A DNA stretch of 64,000 nt, from NCBI GenBank assembly GCA_016765135.1, contig JAESQN010000020.1, forward strand, positions 1-64,000. The letters are read 5' to 3'. The notes beneath the pieces are model-generated. The model was given only the letters and a program-made list of their open reading frames with translations, did no database searches and was not told where the DNA came from. Position 1 is the stretch's first letter, and the number at the start of each line of letters is the position of its first letter. Positions 17,562 to 25,962 of this stretch are shown here, piece by piece. This DNA comes from Robiginitomaculum sp. (GTDB lineage Bacteria > Pseudomonadota > Alphaproteobacteria > Caulobacterales > Maricaulaceae). Position numbers and translations under genes: made by a program.

Positions 17562-20500
17562 ATGAGTACCGCTTACGATATGGCCGTTGATATGCAACGC
17601 CTGGCTGCTGGCCCGCACAAATCGGTATTTGTCTCCGCCAATGCCGGTTCCGGCAAGACGCGGGTGTTGGTCGAGCGGGTGTCGCGCATCTTGCTGACGG
17701 GCACCAATCCGGACAAAATCCTGTGCCTGACCTACACAAAAGCCGCCGCGGCCGAAATGCAAACCCGCCTATACCGCGACCTGGGTGAGTGGTCGATCAT
17801 GAGCGAGGACGAGCTTACCAATGAGCTGAACCGCTTAGAAGACAAAACCGGTGTGCGGAGCCGTGAAAACCTGAACCGGGCCAGATCATTGTTCGCCCGC
17901 GCTCTGGAAACTCCCGGCGGACTAAAAGTACAAACCATTCACGCATTTTGCGAACGTTTGCTGAAAAGATTTCCCCTGGAGGCCGGGATATTGCCGGGCA
18001 CCGACGCCGTAGATGAACGCGACGCCCAAGCCCTGCACCAACAGGTCTGGACGGAGATAGAAACCAAGGCTGTTGCCAACCCGACCAGTAAAATCGCCGA
18101 ACACATTACCTTGTTGGCCGCACAAAAAGGCGACGGGGCCATGGACGCGCTTTATAGTTGGGCCATGTATAATGCCTATAAGATTGACGCCTGGCAGGAA
18201 GCAGGCGGGCCGGACGCATTGGCGACTTTGTTTGGTGTGGATGTAGGTGCAAGTCCTGAAACGGTTCTTACAGGTTTTTGGCAAAATGCTGATTTGGACA
18301 AAATCCGAAATGCCGCAACGGAAATGATTGCAAGCAAAAGCTCAAATAACAACAAACGCGGACAATCTATTTTGGATGCTCTTTCTACCCTTCCTCCGTT
18401 TACGGGGGAAGTACCCCGAAACTTAAGCCTTGCACTAGACGAAAGATCGCCCCCCATCGACCGCCAAGAGGCGCCCACTTCCCCCGTAAAGAACGGAGGA
18501 AGGAGAGAAAGTGCACTCAACCTCTACACAAAAGCATTTTTCACAAAAGCCGGAGAGGGGGATTTTTTCAAAACATTTGTGTTTGGCAAGGATTGTCCTT
18601 TGGCCGTAAACTTTATTGAGCATGAAGCCCAGCGGGTCTTTACGGTGCGGGATAAATTACGGGCTTTAAAAGTCCTTGAACTGACCAGCGCCGTTTATGA
18701 TCTTGCCGTTTTAGCCGTGGCAAAATACCGGGCCTTGAAACGCCAGCGCCGGGTGATGGATTTTGACGACCAGATATATTTGGCGCGCAATTTATTGATG
18801 AACGCCGAAGCGCGGCAATGGGTAGGCTATAAACTGGACGGCGGGGTTGATCATATTTTGGTGGACGAGGCCCAGGATACTTCCCAGGCCCAATGGGACA
18901 TTGTGGATGCACTCGGCGACGAATTTTTACAAACTGGCGCTGGCACCAAACCTCGCACCATATTTGCTGTTGGCGACGAGAAGCAATCCATTTACGGGTT
19001 CCAAGGTGCGCAGCCGGAATTATTCCTGGGCAAAATTCAAAAGTTGACGAAAAAACAATCAGAAACTCCAGATGTGAAAATGTCTATGTCGTTTCGCTCA
19101 ACTAAACAAATTTTAACTTTGGTTGACCAAATATACTATGAAAACAAAGGCATATTGGAAACTTTTGTTGCAGAATTTTTCCCACCAGCTTCCGATAAAG
19201 GCCACCATGATGCCCACCGGAACGACGATGGCATTATCGAATTTTGGCCCGCCGCACCTAAACCTGAAGACACCGAGCCTGAGATTTCGTCTGATCCCGT
19301 ACCCGTAGACAAGCTGGATGTGCGCTCATCGCGGGAAAAATTAGCCACGGAAATTGCACGCCAAGTCAAGGACTGGATCGCGAACGGCGAGCCTGTTTTT
19401 GACCGAGAAACCAAAACCACCCGCCCTATGCGTCCGGCGGATATTTTAATTTTGGTGCAAAAACGTACGGCATTTTTTGATGCAGTTATTCGCAATCTGA
19501 AAGCTGCTGGCGTTCCTGTCGCAGGTGCCGACCGTTTGCAGTTGACCCAGTCTATTGCCGTGCAAGACATGTTGTCTTTGGCCAAATTTACTTTGTTGCC
19601 CGGTGACGATTTATCCCTGGCCGAGGTTTTAAAAAGCCCGCTCTTTGGCTGGAACGACGACCAATTATTCGACATTGCTTACGGGCGAAAAGGATCATTA
19701 TGGGCAGCAATGCCGGACGGTGCAGACAAACAAACCCTCAAGCACATAAAGTCTTTGGCCCGCAAATTTGCGCCCTACGAGTTTTTCGCCCGCACTTTAT
19801 CGCTCACACCCGAAGCGGGCGGGCCGAGCCTACTTCAGAAAATTTACGTCCGCATCGGGCTAGAAGCGGCGGATGTTCTAGACGTATTTTTGGCCCGCGC
19901 TCTGGCCCACCAACGTCGCGGTGCGCCGTCTTTGCAGCGGTTTATCATTGATATCGAAGCCAGTGAAAGCACCATAAAGCGCGAGATGGACGCCGCCCAG
20001 AACGAGGTGCGCGTCATGACCGTCCACGGGGCCAAGGGGCTAGAAGCTCCCGTGGTCATCTTGTCGGACACGACCCAGGAAGTCAAAATAACCAAAGAAA
20101 CTTTCTTCGAGGCAGGCGACGGGTTTGTCCTGCGGGCCAACGCCGGTAATGCCCCCGAAGCTCTGACAAAGTTGGCGGAGGCGGCTGAAGCCAAAGCCCG
20201 GCGCGAGGCCATGCGGCTTTTATATGTGGCCCTGACGCGGGCCGAGAGCCGCCTGTTGGTGTGCGGGTTTGAAAGCCACGGCAAAGTGGATGATAATTCC
20301 TGGCACAGGCGTATTCAAAATGCCCTACAAGGCATGGACGGCGTAGCACCGATAGAAACGCCGTTCGGTGAAGGACTAAGGTTTGGTGTGCAGGCGGCTA
20401 TGCCAGACGAAACACCGCAGCAAGCACCGGGGGGAAATGTGCAAGGCACCACCCTGCCCGCTTGGGCGAAAACTATTGCGAAACCATCAAAACCCGCCGT

Positions 20501-21113
20501 GCAATTCCTCTCCCCGTCAAACTTGGCCATCCCTGATGGTGCGGATGATTTGGCCCAACCCGTGCGCTCGCCGCTGTCCAGGGCAGACGATAAGCACCGG
20601 TTCAGGCGGGGCAATCTCATCCACAAATTGCTGGAGATCCTGCCGCAAATACCGCTGGCTAAACGACAAGACACAGCACTGTCCTATTTGCAGAAACAAG
20701 GGCTGGAGGCTGACGCGGCGCAGGCCCTAAGCACAGAAGTGTTTGCGGTGCTCGACAACCCACAATTCGCCCATATCTTTGGCCCGGATACGCAAGCCGA
20801 AGTATCACTCGCCGGCGGCGCTGCGGAATTGCCTGAAAATGTACGCTTGTCCGGGCAAATTGACCGGCTTTGCGTCACAGAGAGCTCTGTCTGGATTGTT
20901 GATTACAAGTCCAACCGCCCGCCGCCAAAAACCGAGGCCGATATCGCACCCCTTTATGTCCGCCAAATGGCCGCCTACCGTGCTTTGGCCCGCGAATTGT
21001 ATCCTGGCAAAGAAATTCATACCGCCCTCTTGTGGACGGATGGCCCTCATATGATGACGCTATCAGGCGCACTTCTCGATAAAGTGAACTGGCGCGATGT
21101 TTTGCCTGCTTGA
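17562..21113 (+). CDS. addA: AddA helicase-nuclease subunit (with in-frame palindromic repeat)
   Basis: 1183 residues from the ATG at 17562, preceded by GGGGGGAGAG; longer in-frame extensions would run inside addB. UvrD-type motifs follow in order: SANAGSGKT (26-33), LTYTKAAAAEM, VDEAQDTSQAQW (Walker B), VGDEKQSIYGFQGA, VRVMTVHGAKGLEAPVV and LLYVALTRAE. The C-terminal nuclease shows LSGQIDRL then WIVDYKS. It provides the 3'-5' helicase and one nuclease of AddAB. Residues about 277-314 are encoded by a palindromic repeat element (18389-18503) that keeps the frame; it lies outside the core motifs, so the protein may remain active. Confidence 0.95.
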   Translation: MSTAYDMAVDMQRLAAGPHKSVFVSANAGSGKTRVLVERVSRILLTGTNPDKILCLTYTKAAAAEMQTRLYRDLGEWSIMSEDELTNELNRLEDKTGVRSRENLNRARSLFARALETPGGLKVQTIHAFCERLLKRFPLEAGILPGTDAVDERDAQALHQQVWTEIETKAVANPTSKIAEHITLLAAQKGDGAMDALYSWAMYNAYKIDAWQEAGGPDALATLFGVDVGASPETVLTGFWQNADLDKIRNAATEMIASKSSNNNKRGQSILDALSTLPPFTGEVPRNLSLALDERSPPIDRQEAPTSPVKNGGRRESALNLYTKAFFTKAGEGDFFKTFVFGKDCPLAVNFIEHEAQRVFTVRDKLRALKVLELTSAVYDLAVLAVAKYRALKRQRRVMDFDDQIYLARNLLMNAEARQWVGYKLDGGVDHILVDEAQDTSQAQWDIVDALGDEFLQTGAGTKPRTIFAVGDEKQSIYGFQGAQPELFLGKIQKLTKKQSETPDVKMSMSFRSTKQILTLVDQIYYENKGILETFVAEFFPPASDKGHHDAHRNDDGIIEFWPAAPKPEDTEPEISSDPVPVDKLDVRSSREKLATEIARQVKDWIANGEPVFDRETKTTRPMRPADILILVQKRTAFFDAVIRNLKAAGVPVAGADRLQLTQSIAVQDMLSLAKFTLLPGDDLSLAEVLKSPLFGWNDDQLFDIAYGRKGSLWAAMPDGADKQTLKHIKSLARKFAPYEFFARTLSLTPEAGGPSLLQKIYVRIGLEAADVLDVFLARALAHQRRGAPSLQRFIIDIEASESTIKREMDAAQNEVRVMTVHGAKGLEAPVVILSDTTQEVKITKETFFEAGDGFVLRANAGNAPEALTKLAEAAEAKARREAMRLLYVALTRAESRLLVCGFESHGKVDDNSWHRRIQNALQGMDGVAPIETPFGEGLRFGVQAAMPDETPQQAPGGNVQGTTLPAWAKTIAKPSKPAVQFLSPSNLAIPDGADDLAQPVRSPLSRADDKHRFRRGNLIHKLLEILPQIPLAKRQDTALSYLQKQGLEADAAQALSTEVFAVLDNPQFAHIFGPDTQAEVSLAGGAAELPENVRLSGQIDRLCVTESSVWIVDYKSNRPPPKTEADIAPLYVRQMAAYRALARELYPGKEIHTALLWTDGPHMMTLSGALLDKVNWRDVLPA
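18389..18503. repeat. Palindromic repeat element inserted in-frame in addA
   Basis: Left arm 18389-18412 (CCTTCCTCCGTT then TACGGGGGAAGT) pairs with right arm 18477-18503, which carries three extra bases (CTT) in the middle of the match. The interior translates without a stop into a Pro/Arg/Glu-rich peptide (PPFTGEVPRN at its start, PTSPVKNGGRR at its end). An 18-base part (18403-18420) recurs inverted at 39-56. It resembles palindromic elements known to insert into Rickettsia genes. Confidence 0.75.
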
Positions 21114-21168
21114 CGAATCGGTGCAGGCCAAATACCAATAATCTTTACCAAAGAGGACAGGAGCCACC

Positions 21169-21489
21169 ATGCCGACTATAAATGTTACCGATGCCAGTTT
21201 CGAGGCCGATGTTTTGGCCAGCGACAAACCTGTTCTTGTGGATTTTTGGGCAGAATGGTGCGGCCCGTGCAAAGCCATGAGCCCGGCCCTTGAAGAACTT
21301 GCGGGCGATGTGGGCGCGGGGGCCGTCATAGCCAAGGTCAATATTGACGACGCTATGGACACGGCTATGGCTTATAACGTGCGCGGCGTGCCAACCTTGA
21401 TCATCTTCAAAGGCGGCGAAGCCGTCGCCACCCGCACAGGTGCCATGACCAAATCAAAACTGACTGAGTGGCTAGCTGAAAACTCCTAA
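21169..21489 (+). CDS. trxA: Thioredoxin
   Basis: 106-residue cytoplasmic disulfide reductant with the WCGPC active site at residues 30-34 (Cys31, Cys34), preceded by VLVDFWAE. The cis-proline region is VRGVPTLIIFKGGE, normal for TrxA. Ribosome site AGGAG lies before the ATG. It is 55 bases after addA on the same strand, the usual alphaproteobacterial position, and may be co-transcribed. Confidence 0.97.
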   Translation: MPTINVTDASFEADVLASDKPVLVDFWAEWCGPCKAMSPALEELAGDVGAGAVIAKVNIDDAMDTAMAYNVRGVPTLIIFKGGEAVATRTGAMTKSKLTEWLAENS

Positions 21490-21643
21490 GCTCCACGAGT
21501 TTTACCACTTCATCATTGGTGCGGGGTTTAGCTGGTATTTCTATTTGCAATTGTACGCCTCATCTTTCACAAACAATGTCCGTACCAATGTCGTGCATGT
21601 GGAATTGAACCATGCTTAATCTTACACGCAGAAGAGAGCTAAT

Positions 21644-22102
21644 ATGAAAACCAAAACCCTATTGACCACCATAATCATTGCCTCCCTTAGCCTTGGCGCT
21701 TGTTCTACCACGCCCGACCCGGTAGAAATTTGCTCCGCTGAATGGATAACACCGCGTTTGGATCGGGCTATGAATGATTTTGAGCGCGATACGAGCAAGA
21801 TATTCAAGAAATTTCGCAAAGCCGCAGACAGCCTGCAAAACGGCGGTAATATCGGCCCTTTGCAAATGTTTTCAATTATGAACGCACTCTCCTCACTTGC
21901 CGACAAGTTTGAAAACGGACGCGCCGTACGCGATATGCGTATCTTGGCGCAAACCTGTGATGATCCACAACTCATCAAAAATGCCATGACGGACTTCATG
22001 CGGAGTAAAGGCCTCCCGGATAGTTTCATTAACTTTATCAACGGAATAGATGAATACCAAAAGCTGCTTGATACCAGTATACGCCCGGATTCAAATATAT
22101 AG
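21644..22102 (+). CDS. Small lipoprotein, unknown function
   Basis: 152 residues. A lipoprotein signal peptide ends in the lipobox LGAC (Cys20). The mature part is mostly helical and charged (RLDRAMNDFERDTSKIFKKF, then MRILAQTCDDPQLIKNAM) and looks soluble in the periplasm, tethered to a membrane. Position +2 after the cysteine is Ser, which favours outer-membrane sorting. A gst gene follows after 5 bases, so they are probably one transcript. No family recognised with certainty. Confidence 0.78.
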   Translation: MKTKTLLTTIIIASLSLGACSTTPDPVEICSAEWITPRLDRAMNDFERDTSKIFKKFRKAADSLQNGGNIGPLQMFSIMNALSSLADKFENGRAVRDMRILAQTCDDPQLIKNAMTDFMRSKGLPDSFINFINGIDEYQKLLDTSIRPDSNI

Positions 22103-22107
22103 AAATT

Positions 22108-22749
22108 ATGACCAATTCTGCCCATATCCTGTATTCATTCCGGCGTTGCCCCTATGCCATGCGGGCGCGCCTGGGCCTCAAGATTGCAAAAATTGCGTAT
22201 GAACACCGGGAGGTTATCTTGCGGGATAAACCTGCTGAAATGCTGCACGCTTCTCCAAAAGGCTCGGTTCCTGTCTTGGTATTGCAAGACGGTACTGTCA
22301 TAGACGAGAGCCTGGATATTATGCTGTGGGCTTTGGGCAAGCACGACCCTGAAAATTGGTTGGTGCCGGATATGGACGAAATGCTGGGTTTGATCAAAAC
22401 CCTCCAAGGCTCATTTGTTGATCATCTAAACCGGTATAAATATGCCAGTCGCTACAGCACCGGGACTGCACGGGCCACAATTGATTTGGCCCACCGCGCA
22501 AAGGCTTGCGAAATTTTGCAGGACTTTGAGCGCAGCTTAAACAAGGCGCCATATCTAATGGGCAGCGCACCCAGCCTAGCTGATTATGCGATTTTTCCGT
22601 TTATCCGGCAATTTTCTGCGGTGGAGAAAAACTGGTGGGACGAGCCACAATTTCCCAACCTGCATGCATGGCTGTCATATTTTCTTGACGGTAAATTATT
22701 TACCGCAATCATGGAAAAACACCCGTTATTTGTATCAAATACCCATTAG
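22108..22749 (+). CDS. Glutathione S-transferase family protein
   Basis: 213 residues. The thioredoxin-fold N-terminal domain opens LYSFRRCPYAMRARLGL with the likely catalytic Cys14 (CPYA), and has the glutathione-binding SVPVLVLQDGTVIDESLDI (cis-Pro then E-S). The C-terminal helical domain includes SLADYAIFPFIRQF. The CPYA start resembles omega/beta-type or glutaredoxin-like GSTs, so deglutathionylation or dehalogenation-like chemistry is as possible as conjugation. It closely follows a lipoprotein gene. Confidence 0.88.
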   Translation: MTNSAHILYSFRRCPYAMRARLGLKIAKIAYEHREVILRDKPAEMLHASPKGSVPVLVLQDGTVIDESLDIMLWALGKHDPENWLVPDMDEMLGLIKTLQGSFVDHLNRYKYASRYSTGTARATIDLAHRAKACEILQDFERSLNKAPYLMGSAPSLADYAIFPFIRQFSAVEKNWWDEPQFPNLHAWLSYFLDGKLFTAIMEKHPLFVSNTH

Positions 22750-22844
22750 TTACGCCAAAAGAAAAGGGAAGTAAAACCTGCGTTCAGCTAAGCTACAGGG
22801 AGAATGTGTTAGTGCGGGTTTGTAAAATAGAGGAAAATACATTT

Positions 22845-24248
22845 ATGGGATTTAAGAACGTAAAACTTCAAACGCTTTTTGGCGCAATATTGAGTATGCT
22901 CATCTTCTGGGGGCCGTTCTCAAGCGCACCCGCTTACGCGCAACAAGACATAGGCGATATCCTTGAAGACATTTTCAAAACGGGAGAATTGCCAGCACCA
23001 AAAGAAAACGAAGCCGAACCTTACCAATTTGGCCGTATTGACAATATTCCCGTGGAAATCCGCTATGATGTTGGCGAGGACGGTCTGCCTGCGGACGCCA
23101 TGTTGATCCTAAGTGCCTATGCGCCCGCACCGTCCAATGTCAGGCGCAGCGCACCTCTATTGCTCGGTGAAACCCGCTTGCTTTTGACCGGCCTAACATC
23201 TCCGTTACAGGTGATTATCGCGACCCCGTCAGCCATAACGCAAGATCTAACCTATGCCCGGATAGAAGCAAGGGTGATAGATGCTCAAGAAAACATCATT
23301 TTATCTTTAAAATCACCTGGCAGCTATGACGGCAACGATGCCCCCATACTCGTTCTGACCTCATCAGAGCACAGCGCCGCCACCCTACCAGAAGCCCCTA
23401 AATTACCTCCCGAAGAATTTGAGGTTGAGACCCTGCGCGGCAGGGTGAGGTTAAATGGTAAAGCGCCTAAATTCAGAGGATCCAATCTGATTGTGCGGTT
23501 GACCGAAGACGGTTTGGCGGGCGGCAATTCCCAAACGGTACTAGGCGAGCTCCGGCAAATACTTGACGGTAAAGCCGCGCCTTTTTCCTTTGAATTTGAG
23601 CGCGCCATTGACCCGGTGCACACAGGCATGCCCTTGACCCTTGAAGTTTGGATAGAGGACTGGGCTGGCCGTAAAACCCATGTCACGCCTGCGCCGCTTA
23701 CCTATACTGGCCCCAGCACCAGATACCGCATTCGCCTGGATGCCATCGGCCCGCAAGTGCGTAACCGAATGCCTAAACTCCCGCCTCCCCCTAAAACTGT
23801 GAAACAACCAAAGCCCCAGACTAAGCCTAAGCCCGTCATTGCCGGACAACCAGCCAAACCACAAACCAAGCCTAAATTAAAAGCCAAGCCAAAAACCAAA
23901 CCAGGAATCAAGTCTCTCCCGGCGCGTCAATCTGTCAGTGGAAAAGCGAAGTTCAATGCCTTTAAAGGCCTGCCAAAAGGCTCGGTTCTAATTGCCTCTT
24001 TGGAGCGTAGTGGTAGTGCCCGCCCAAGTATCCTGGCGCAAACCAGAGTGCCACTTGATGGTCTGTCAGGCTATATAGATTTCAAGATAAATACCAAGAA
24101 ACTTGATCTATCACCCAATCTCAAAACCCCCGTTTTGCGTGTACGCATACAAAGCAAAGACGGAAAACTATTCTTCTCCAATCCCGGTGGCACACGGCTT
24201 AAGCAAGGTTTCAACACGGTCACCCTGAAAGCGTCTCCAAATTACTAG
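22845..24248 (+). CDS. Exported protein with three YbaY/YscW-like repeats
   Basis: 467 residues from the ATG at 22845 (AGAGGA upstream; a GTG 13 codons earlier lacks a site). The signal peptide ends APAYAQQ. Three segments share the look of the YbaY/YscW beta-sandwich, often labelled type III secretion chaperone-like: residues about 50-190 (PADAMLILSAYAP, RIEARVID), about 195-310 (RGSNLIVRLTEDGLAGG, FSFEFERAIDP) and about 365-467 (PKGSVLIASLERSG). A Pro/Lys-rich linker of repeated PKPQTKPKP-type units (about 325-360) separates the last two. Probably periplasmic, perhaps spanning toward the cell wall; function unknown. Confidence 0.72.
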   Translation: MGFKNVKLQTLFGAILSMLIFWGPFSSAPAYAQQDIGDILEDIFKTGELPAPKENEAEPYQFGRIDNIPVEIRYDVGEDGLPADAMLILSAYAPAPSNVRRSAPLLLGETRLLLTGLTSPLQVIIATPSAITQDLTYARIEARVIDAQENIILSLKSPGSYDGNDAPILVLTSSEHSAATLPEAPKLPPEEFEVETLRGRVRLNGKAPKFRGSNLIVRLTEDGLAGGNSQTVLGELRQILDGKAAPFSFEFERAIDPVHTGMPLTLEVWIEDWAGRKTHVTPAPLTYTGPSTRYRIRLDAIGPQVRNRMPKLPPPPKTVKQPKPQTKPKPVIAGQPAKPQTKPKLKAKPKTKPGIKSLPARQSVSGKAKFNAFKGLPKGSVLIASLERSGSARPSILAQTRVPLDGLSGYIDFKINTKKLDLSPNLKTPVLRVRIQSKDGKLFFSNPGGTRLKQGFNTVTLKASPNY

Positions 24249-24288
24249 ACAGGGTATTTTGGAAATTCCATATCTCCCTACAGTCCTT

Positions 24289-24355
24289 TACCCCTCACCT
24301 TGTTCCTCTCCCCCTTCTTACATGAAAAATGGGGAGGGGAACAAGGTGAGGGGTA
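24289..24355. repeat. Long GC-rich inverted repeat (25-bp arms)
   Basis: The left arm (24289-24313) begins TACCCCTCACCTTGTTCC and the right arm (24331-24355) is its reverse complement with a single T/C difference, around a loop of about 17 bases. No T-tract follows. It could stabilise or terminate the upstream 22845-24248 transcript or be a dispersed element. Confidence 0.75.
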
Positions 24356-24614
24356 GAGAGAATACTCGAACGCCGATTAAACGCCTCCGCTGACACCGCA
24401 AGGAATGCGGCTAAAACACTGAAAAACAGGGGCTTGATGAACATGGGTTTCATGAACATGAGATAAACAAACCCCCAATTGTGGCAAAAATAAGGCAAAC
24501 CCGTTCAGCCAGCGTTCAATCCCATATCCTATAAAGAAGTCAACGTGTGTCCCCGCTGTCTGTCCTCCCCCTCGAGAATTGGCCGCATGAAATGCAGCCC
24601 GGCAGTTCACGTAG

Positions 24615-24674
24615 CAGGGCGGATGAAGACCGTTTTCTCTCTCTCTCTCGCGGTCTTCGCCGCCCTGTCTTTTT
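24615..24674 (+). terminator. Strong hairpin with T-tract; probable terminator
   Basis: CAGGGCGG..GAAGACCG (24615-24632) pairs with CGGTCTTC.GCCGCCCTG (24651-24667) around a CT-rich loop, followed by TCTTTTTATTT. There is no obvious gene just upstream, so it could end a long 3' region of the 22845-24248 gene or an unannotated small RNA. The same DNA also reads as a short open frame (next entry). Confidence 0.45.
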
Positions 24675-24724
24675 ATTTGGGATTCAATGTTTTTATTAAA
24701 TCACAAAATCGTAGGGTGGATTAG
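24623..24724 (+). CDS. Possible 33-residue single-span membrane peptide
   Basis: An ATG preceded by AGGGCGG opens a frame that begins MKTVFSLSLAVFAALSFYLG and ends with a basic tail (KSQNRRVD). The stop codon and last residues come from the dispersed repeat copy at 24711. It has the shape of a small inner-membrane protein, but its start coincides with a terminator-like hairpin, so it may be a chance frame. Confidence 0.25.
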   Translation: MKTVFSLSLAVFAALSFYLGFNVFIKSQNRRVD

Positions 24725-24794
24725 CGCCCCTTGCGCGTAATCCACCTTTGGTGTGTGCCAATGGCGGATTACGCCAAGAGGCTAATCCACCCTT
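24711..24794. repeat. Dispersed 93-bp palindromic repeat, copy 1
   Basis: It begins GTAGGGTGGATTAGCGCC and carries the inverted counterpart GGCTAATCCACCCT at its right side, with GCGTAATCCACC and GGCGGATTACGC inside. It matches copies at 42051, 50837 and 59404. The expected final ACAGG is missing at the right edge, where the IS110 element begins. Confidence 0.85.
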
Positions 24795-24818
24795 GTGTAT
24801 CTCTTCTGTGCTAATAGT

Positions 24819-24854
24819 TGTCCCGTTGACGGCAATATTGCCGTCAACGGGACA
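24819..24854. repeat. Perfect 36-bp palindrome in the IS110 left end
   Basis: The 18-base half-site TGTCCCGTTGACGGCAAT is followed directly by its exact reverse complement, with no spacer. It lies 25 bases inside the presumed left boundary. It could be a hairpin in the IS noncoding RNA, a terminator against read-in, or a protein site. Confidence 0.85.
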
Positions 24855-24990
24855 GGCGCGCACCGTTGCACCCTTGTGGTGGTTTAAGGCCAGCCACGTT
24901 TTGTAGAGTGGTGGCACCTGTCTCTCCATCTTGGTCTCGTACAGTTGATTGAGCCGGCATTGCCGGGCTCGCACCACAAGAAAGAGAGAA
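24851..24990 (+). ncRNA. Candidate IS110 bridge RNA region
   Basis: IS110-group elements encode a bridge RNA in the noncoding stretch before the transposase. Here GACAGG (24851-24856) can pair with CCTGTC (24917-24922), enclosing an inner stem (GTGG-TGG with CCAGCCAC, loop TTTAAGG). A second stem-loop GAGCC-GGC/GCC-GGCTC lies at 24951-24970. The internal string CACCCTTGTG also occurs at the left insertion junction. Exact ends cannot be read from sequence alone. Confidence 0.4.
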
Positions 24991-24991
24991 A

Positions 24992-25954
24992 ATGATGATA
25001 CCACATAAAAACCCCGTTGTCGGCATAGATGTTGCTAAACTTGCATTTGTTATCGCTATCCATGAGAGCCCCAAAACTCTTGAGTTTCAAAACACCAAAC
25101 AAGGCATAAGCCAATTCATCCGCTGGCTTGACCAGATGAATGTAAAACGAAAGCATATACGCATTGCTCTCGACAGCACGGGTGGCTGTGAACATGCCCT
25201 GTGGGAAGCTTTGGAATTGGCCGGGTTTGACGTCCGCCAAGTACCTTCAAACCGGATATGGGCATTCACAAAATCGGAGGGTATATTGGCAAAGACCGAT
25301 GCGATTGATGCAAAAATCATAGCCCGTTTTGCCCATAGCAAGCCCGGTATCGGACGGCGCCTACCCTCCGAAACCACCCGTAAGCTTGGTGTTCTGATTG
25401 CCAAACGCAGGCAAGTTGTCAAAATCAGAACCATGCTGAAATGCCAAATCAAGCAACACCGTGATCCGCAGATCATCGCTTTGGACGAGGAGCATATCGC
25501 CTTGTTAAACAGGCAGATAAAAACTCTGGAGAGCCAAATCCTTGAGACCCAGGCTGGTGATGTTGAGCTGGCACAAAAGACAGAATTACTCCGCTCAATC
25601 CCGGGCATAGGCCCTGTACTGGCAGCAACCCTGCTCGGCGAGTTCCCCGAACTCGGACAGATACGCCGCACATCAGCCGCAGCATTGGCAGGCCTGGCAC
25701 CGCTCAATCACGATAGCGGTAAAAAACACGGCAAACGCTTCATCAAGGGCGGACGAAAACCCGTGCGCGACACCCTCTACCAGGCCGCACTCGTAGCCTC
25801 AATCCACAACCCTCAACTCCGCGTATTCGCTCAAAGGTTGAAAGCAAAAGGTAAGCCTCATAAGCAAGTCATGATTGCCGTAGCCAGGAAACTACTCCTA
25901 AGCGCAAATACAGTCCTGAAGAGAAATAAACCATGGGTAATTGAAATGAAATAA
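24992..25954 (+). CDS. IS110-family transposase
   Basis: 320-residue DEDD transposase, full length. The N-terminal RuvC-like domain has VGIDVAK (Asp13) and KTDAIDAK (Asp103, Asp106). The second acidic position, normally Glu in an E-x-TG context, reads ALDSTGG here (Asp61). The C-terminal Transposase_20 domain contains LLRSIPGIGPVLAATLLGE and GLAPLNHDSGK with Ser242 as the probable nucleophile. It inserts through a circular intermediate guided by a bridge RNA in characterised members. Its reading frame is intact, so it may be active. Confidence 0.95.
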   Translation: MMIPHKNPVVGIDVAKLAFVIAIHESPKTLEFQNTKQGISQFIRWLDQMNVKRKHIRIALDSTGGCEHALWEALELAGFDVRQVPSNRIWAFTKSEGILAKTDAIDAKIIARFAHSKPGIGRRLPSETTRKLGVLIAKRRQVVKIRTMLKCQIKQHRDPQIIALDEEHIALLNRQIKTLESQILETQAGDVELAQKTELLRSIPGIGPVLAATLLGEFPELGQIRRTSAAALAGLAPLNHDSGKKHGKRFIKGGRKPVRDTLYQAALVASIHNPQLRVFAQRLKAKGKPHKQVMIAVARKLLLSANTVLKRNKPWVIEMK

Positions 25955-25962
25955 TACAGTTG

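Larger units (their letters stand above)
24795..25958 (+). mobile_element. IS110-family insertion sequence (approximate ends)
   Basis: The element comprises a structured noncoding left end (about 24795-24991), a DEDD transposase gene and a very short right end. IS110-family elements lack terminal inverted repeats and target duplications, so the boundaries are inferred: the left edge where repeat copy 1 loses identity (after CCACCCT) and the right edge where TACAG, resembling the lost repeat end, follows the transposase stop. The ends are uncertain by several bases. Confidence 0.6.

Noticed and set aside
24295-24498. Minus-strand 67-codon frame with a hydrophobic stretch between 24.3 and 24.5 kb
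   Set aside because: It runs through the inverted-repeat arm, has Met-Lys-Pro repeats from a simple tandem DNA repeat, and no ribosome site.
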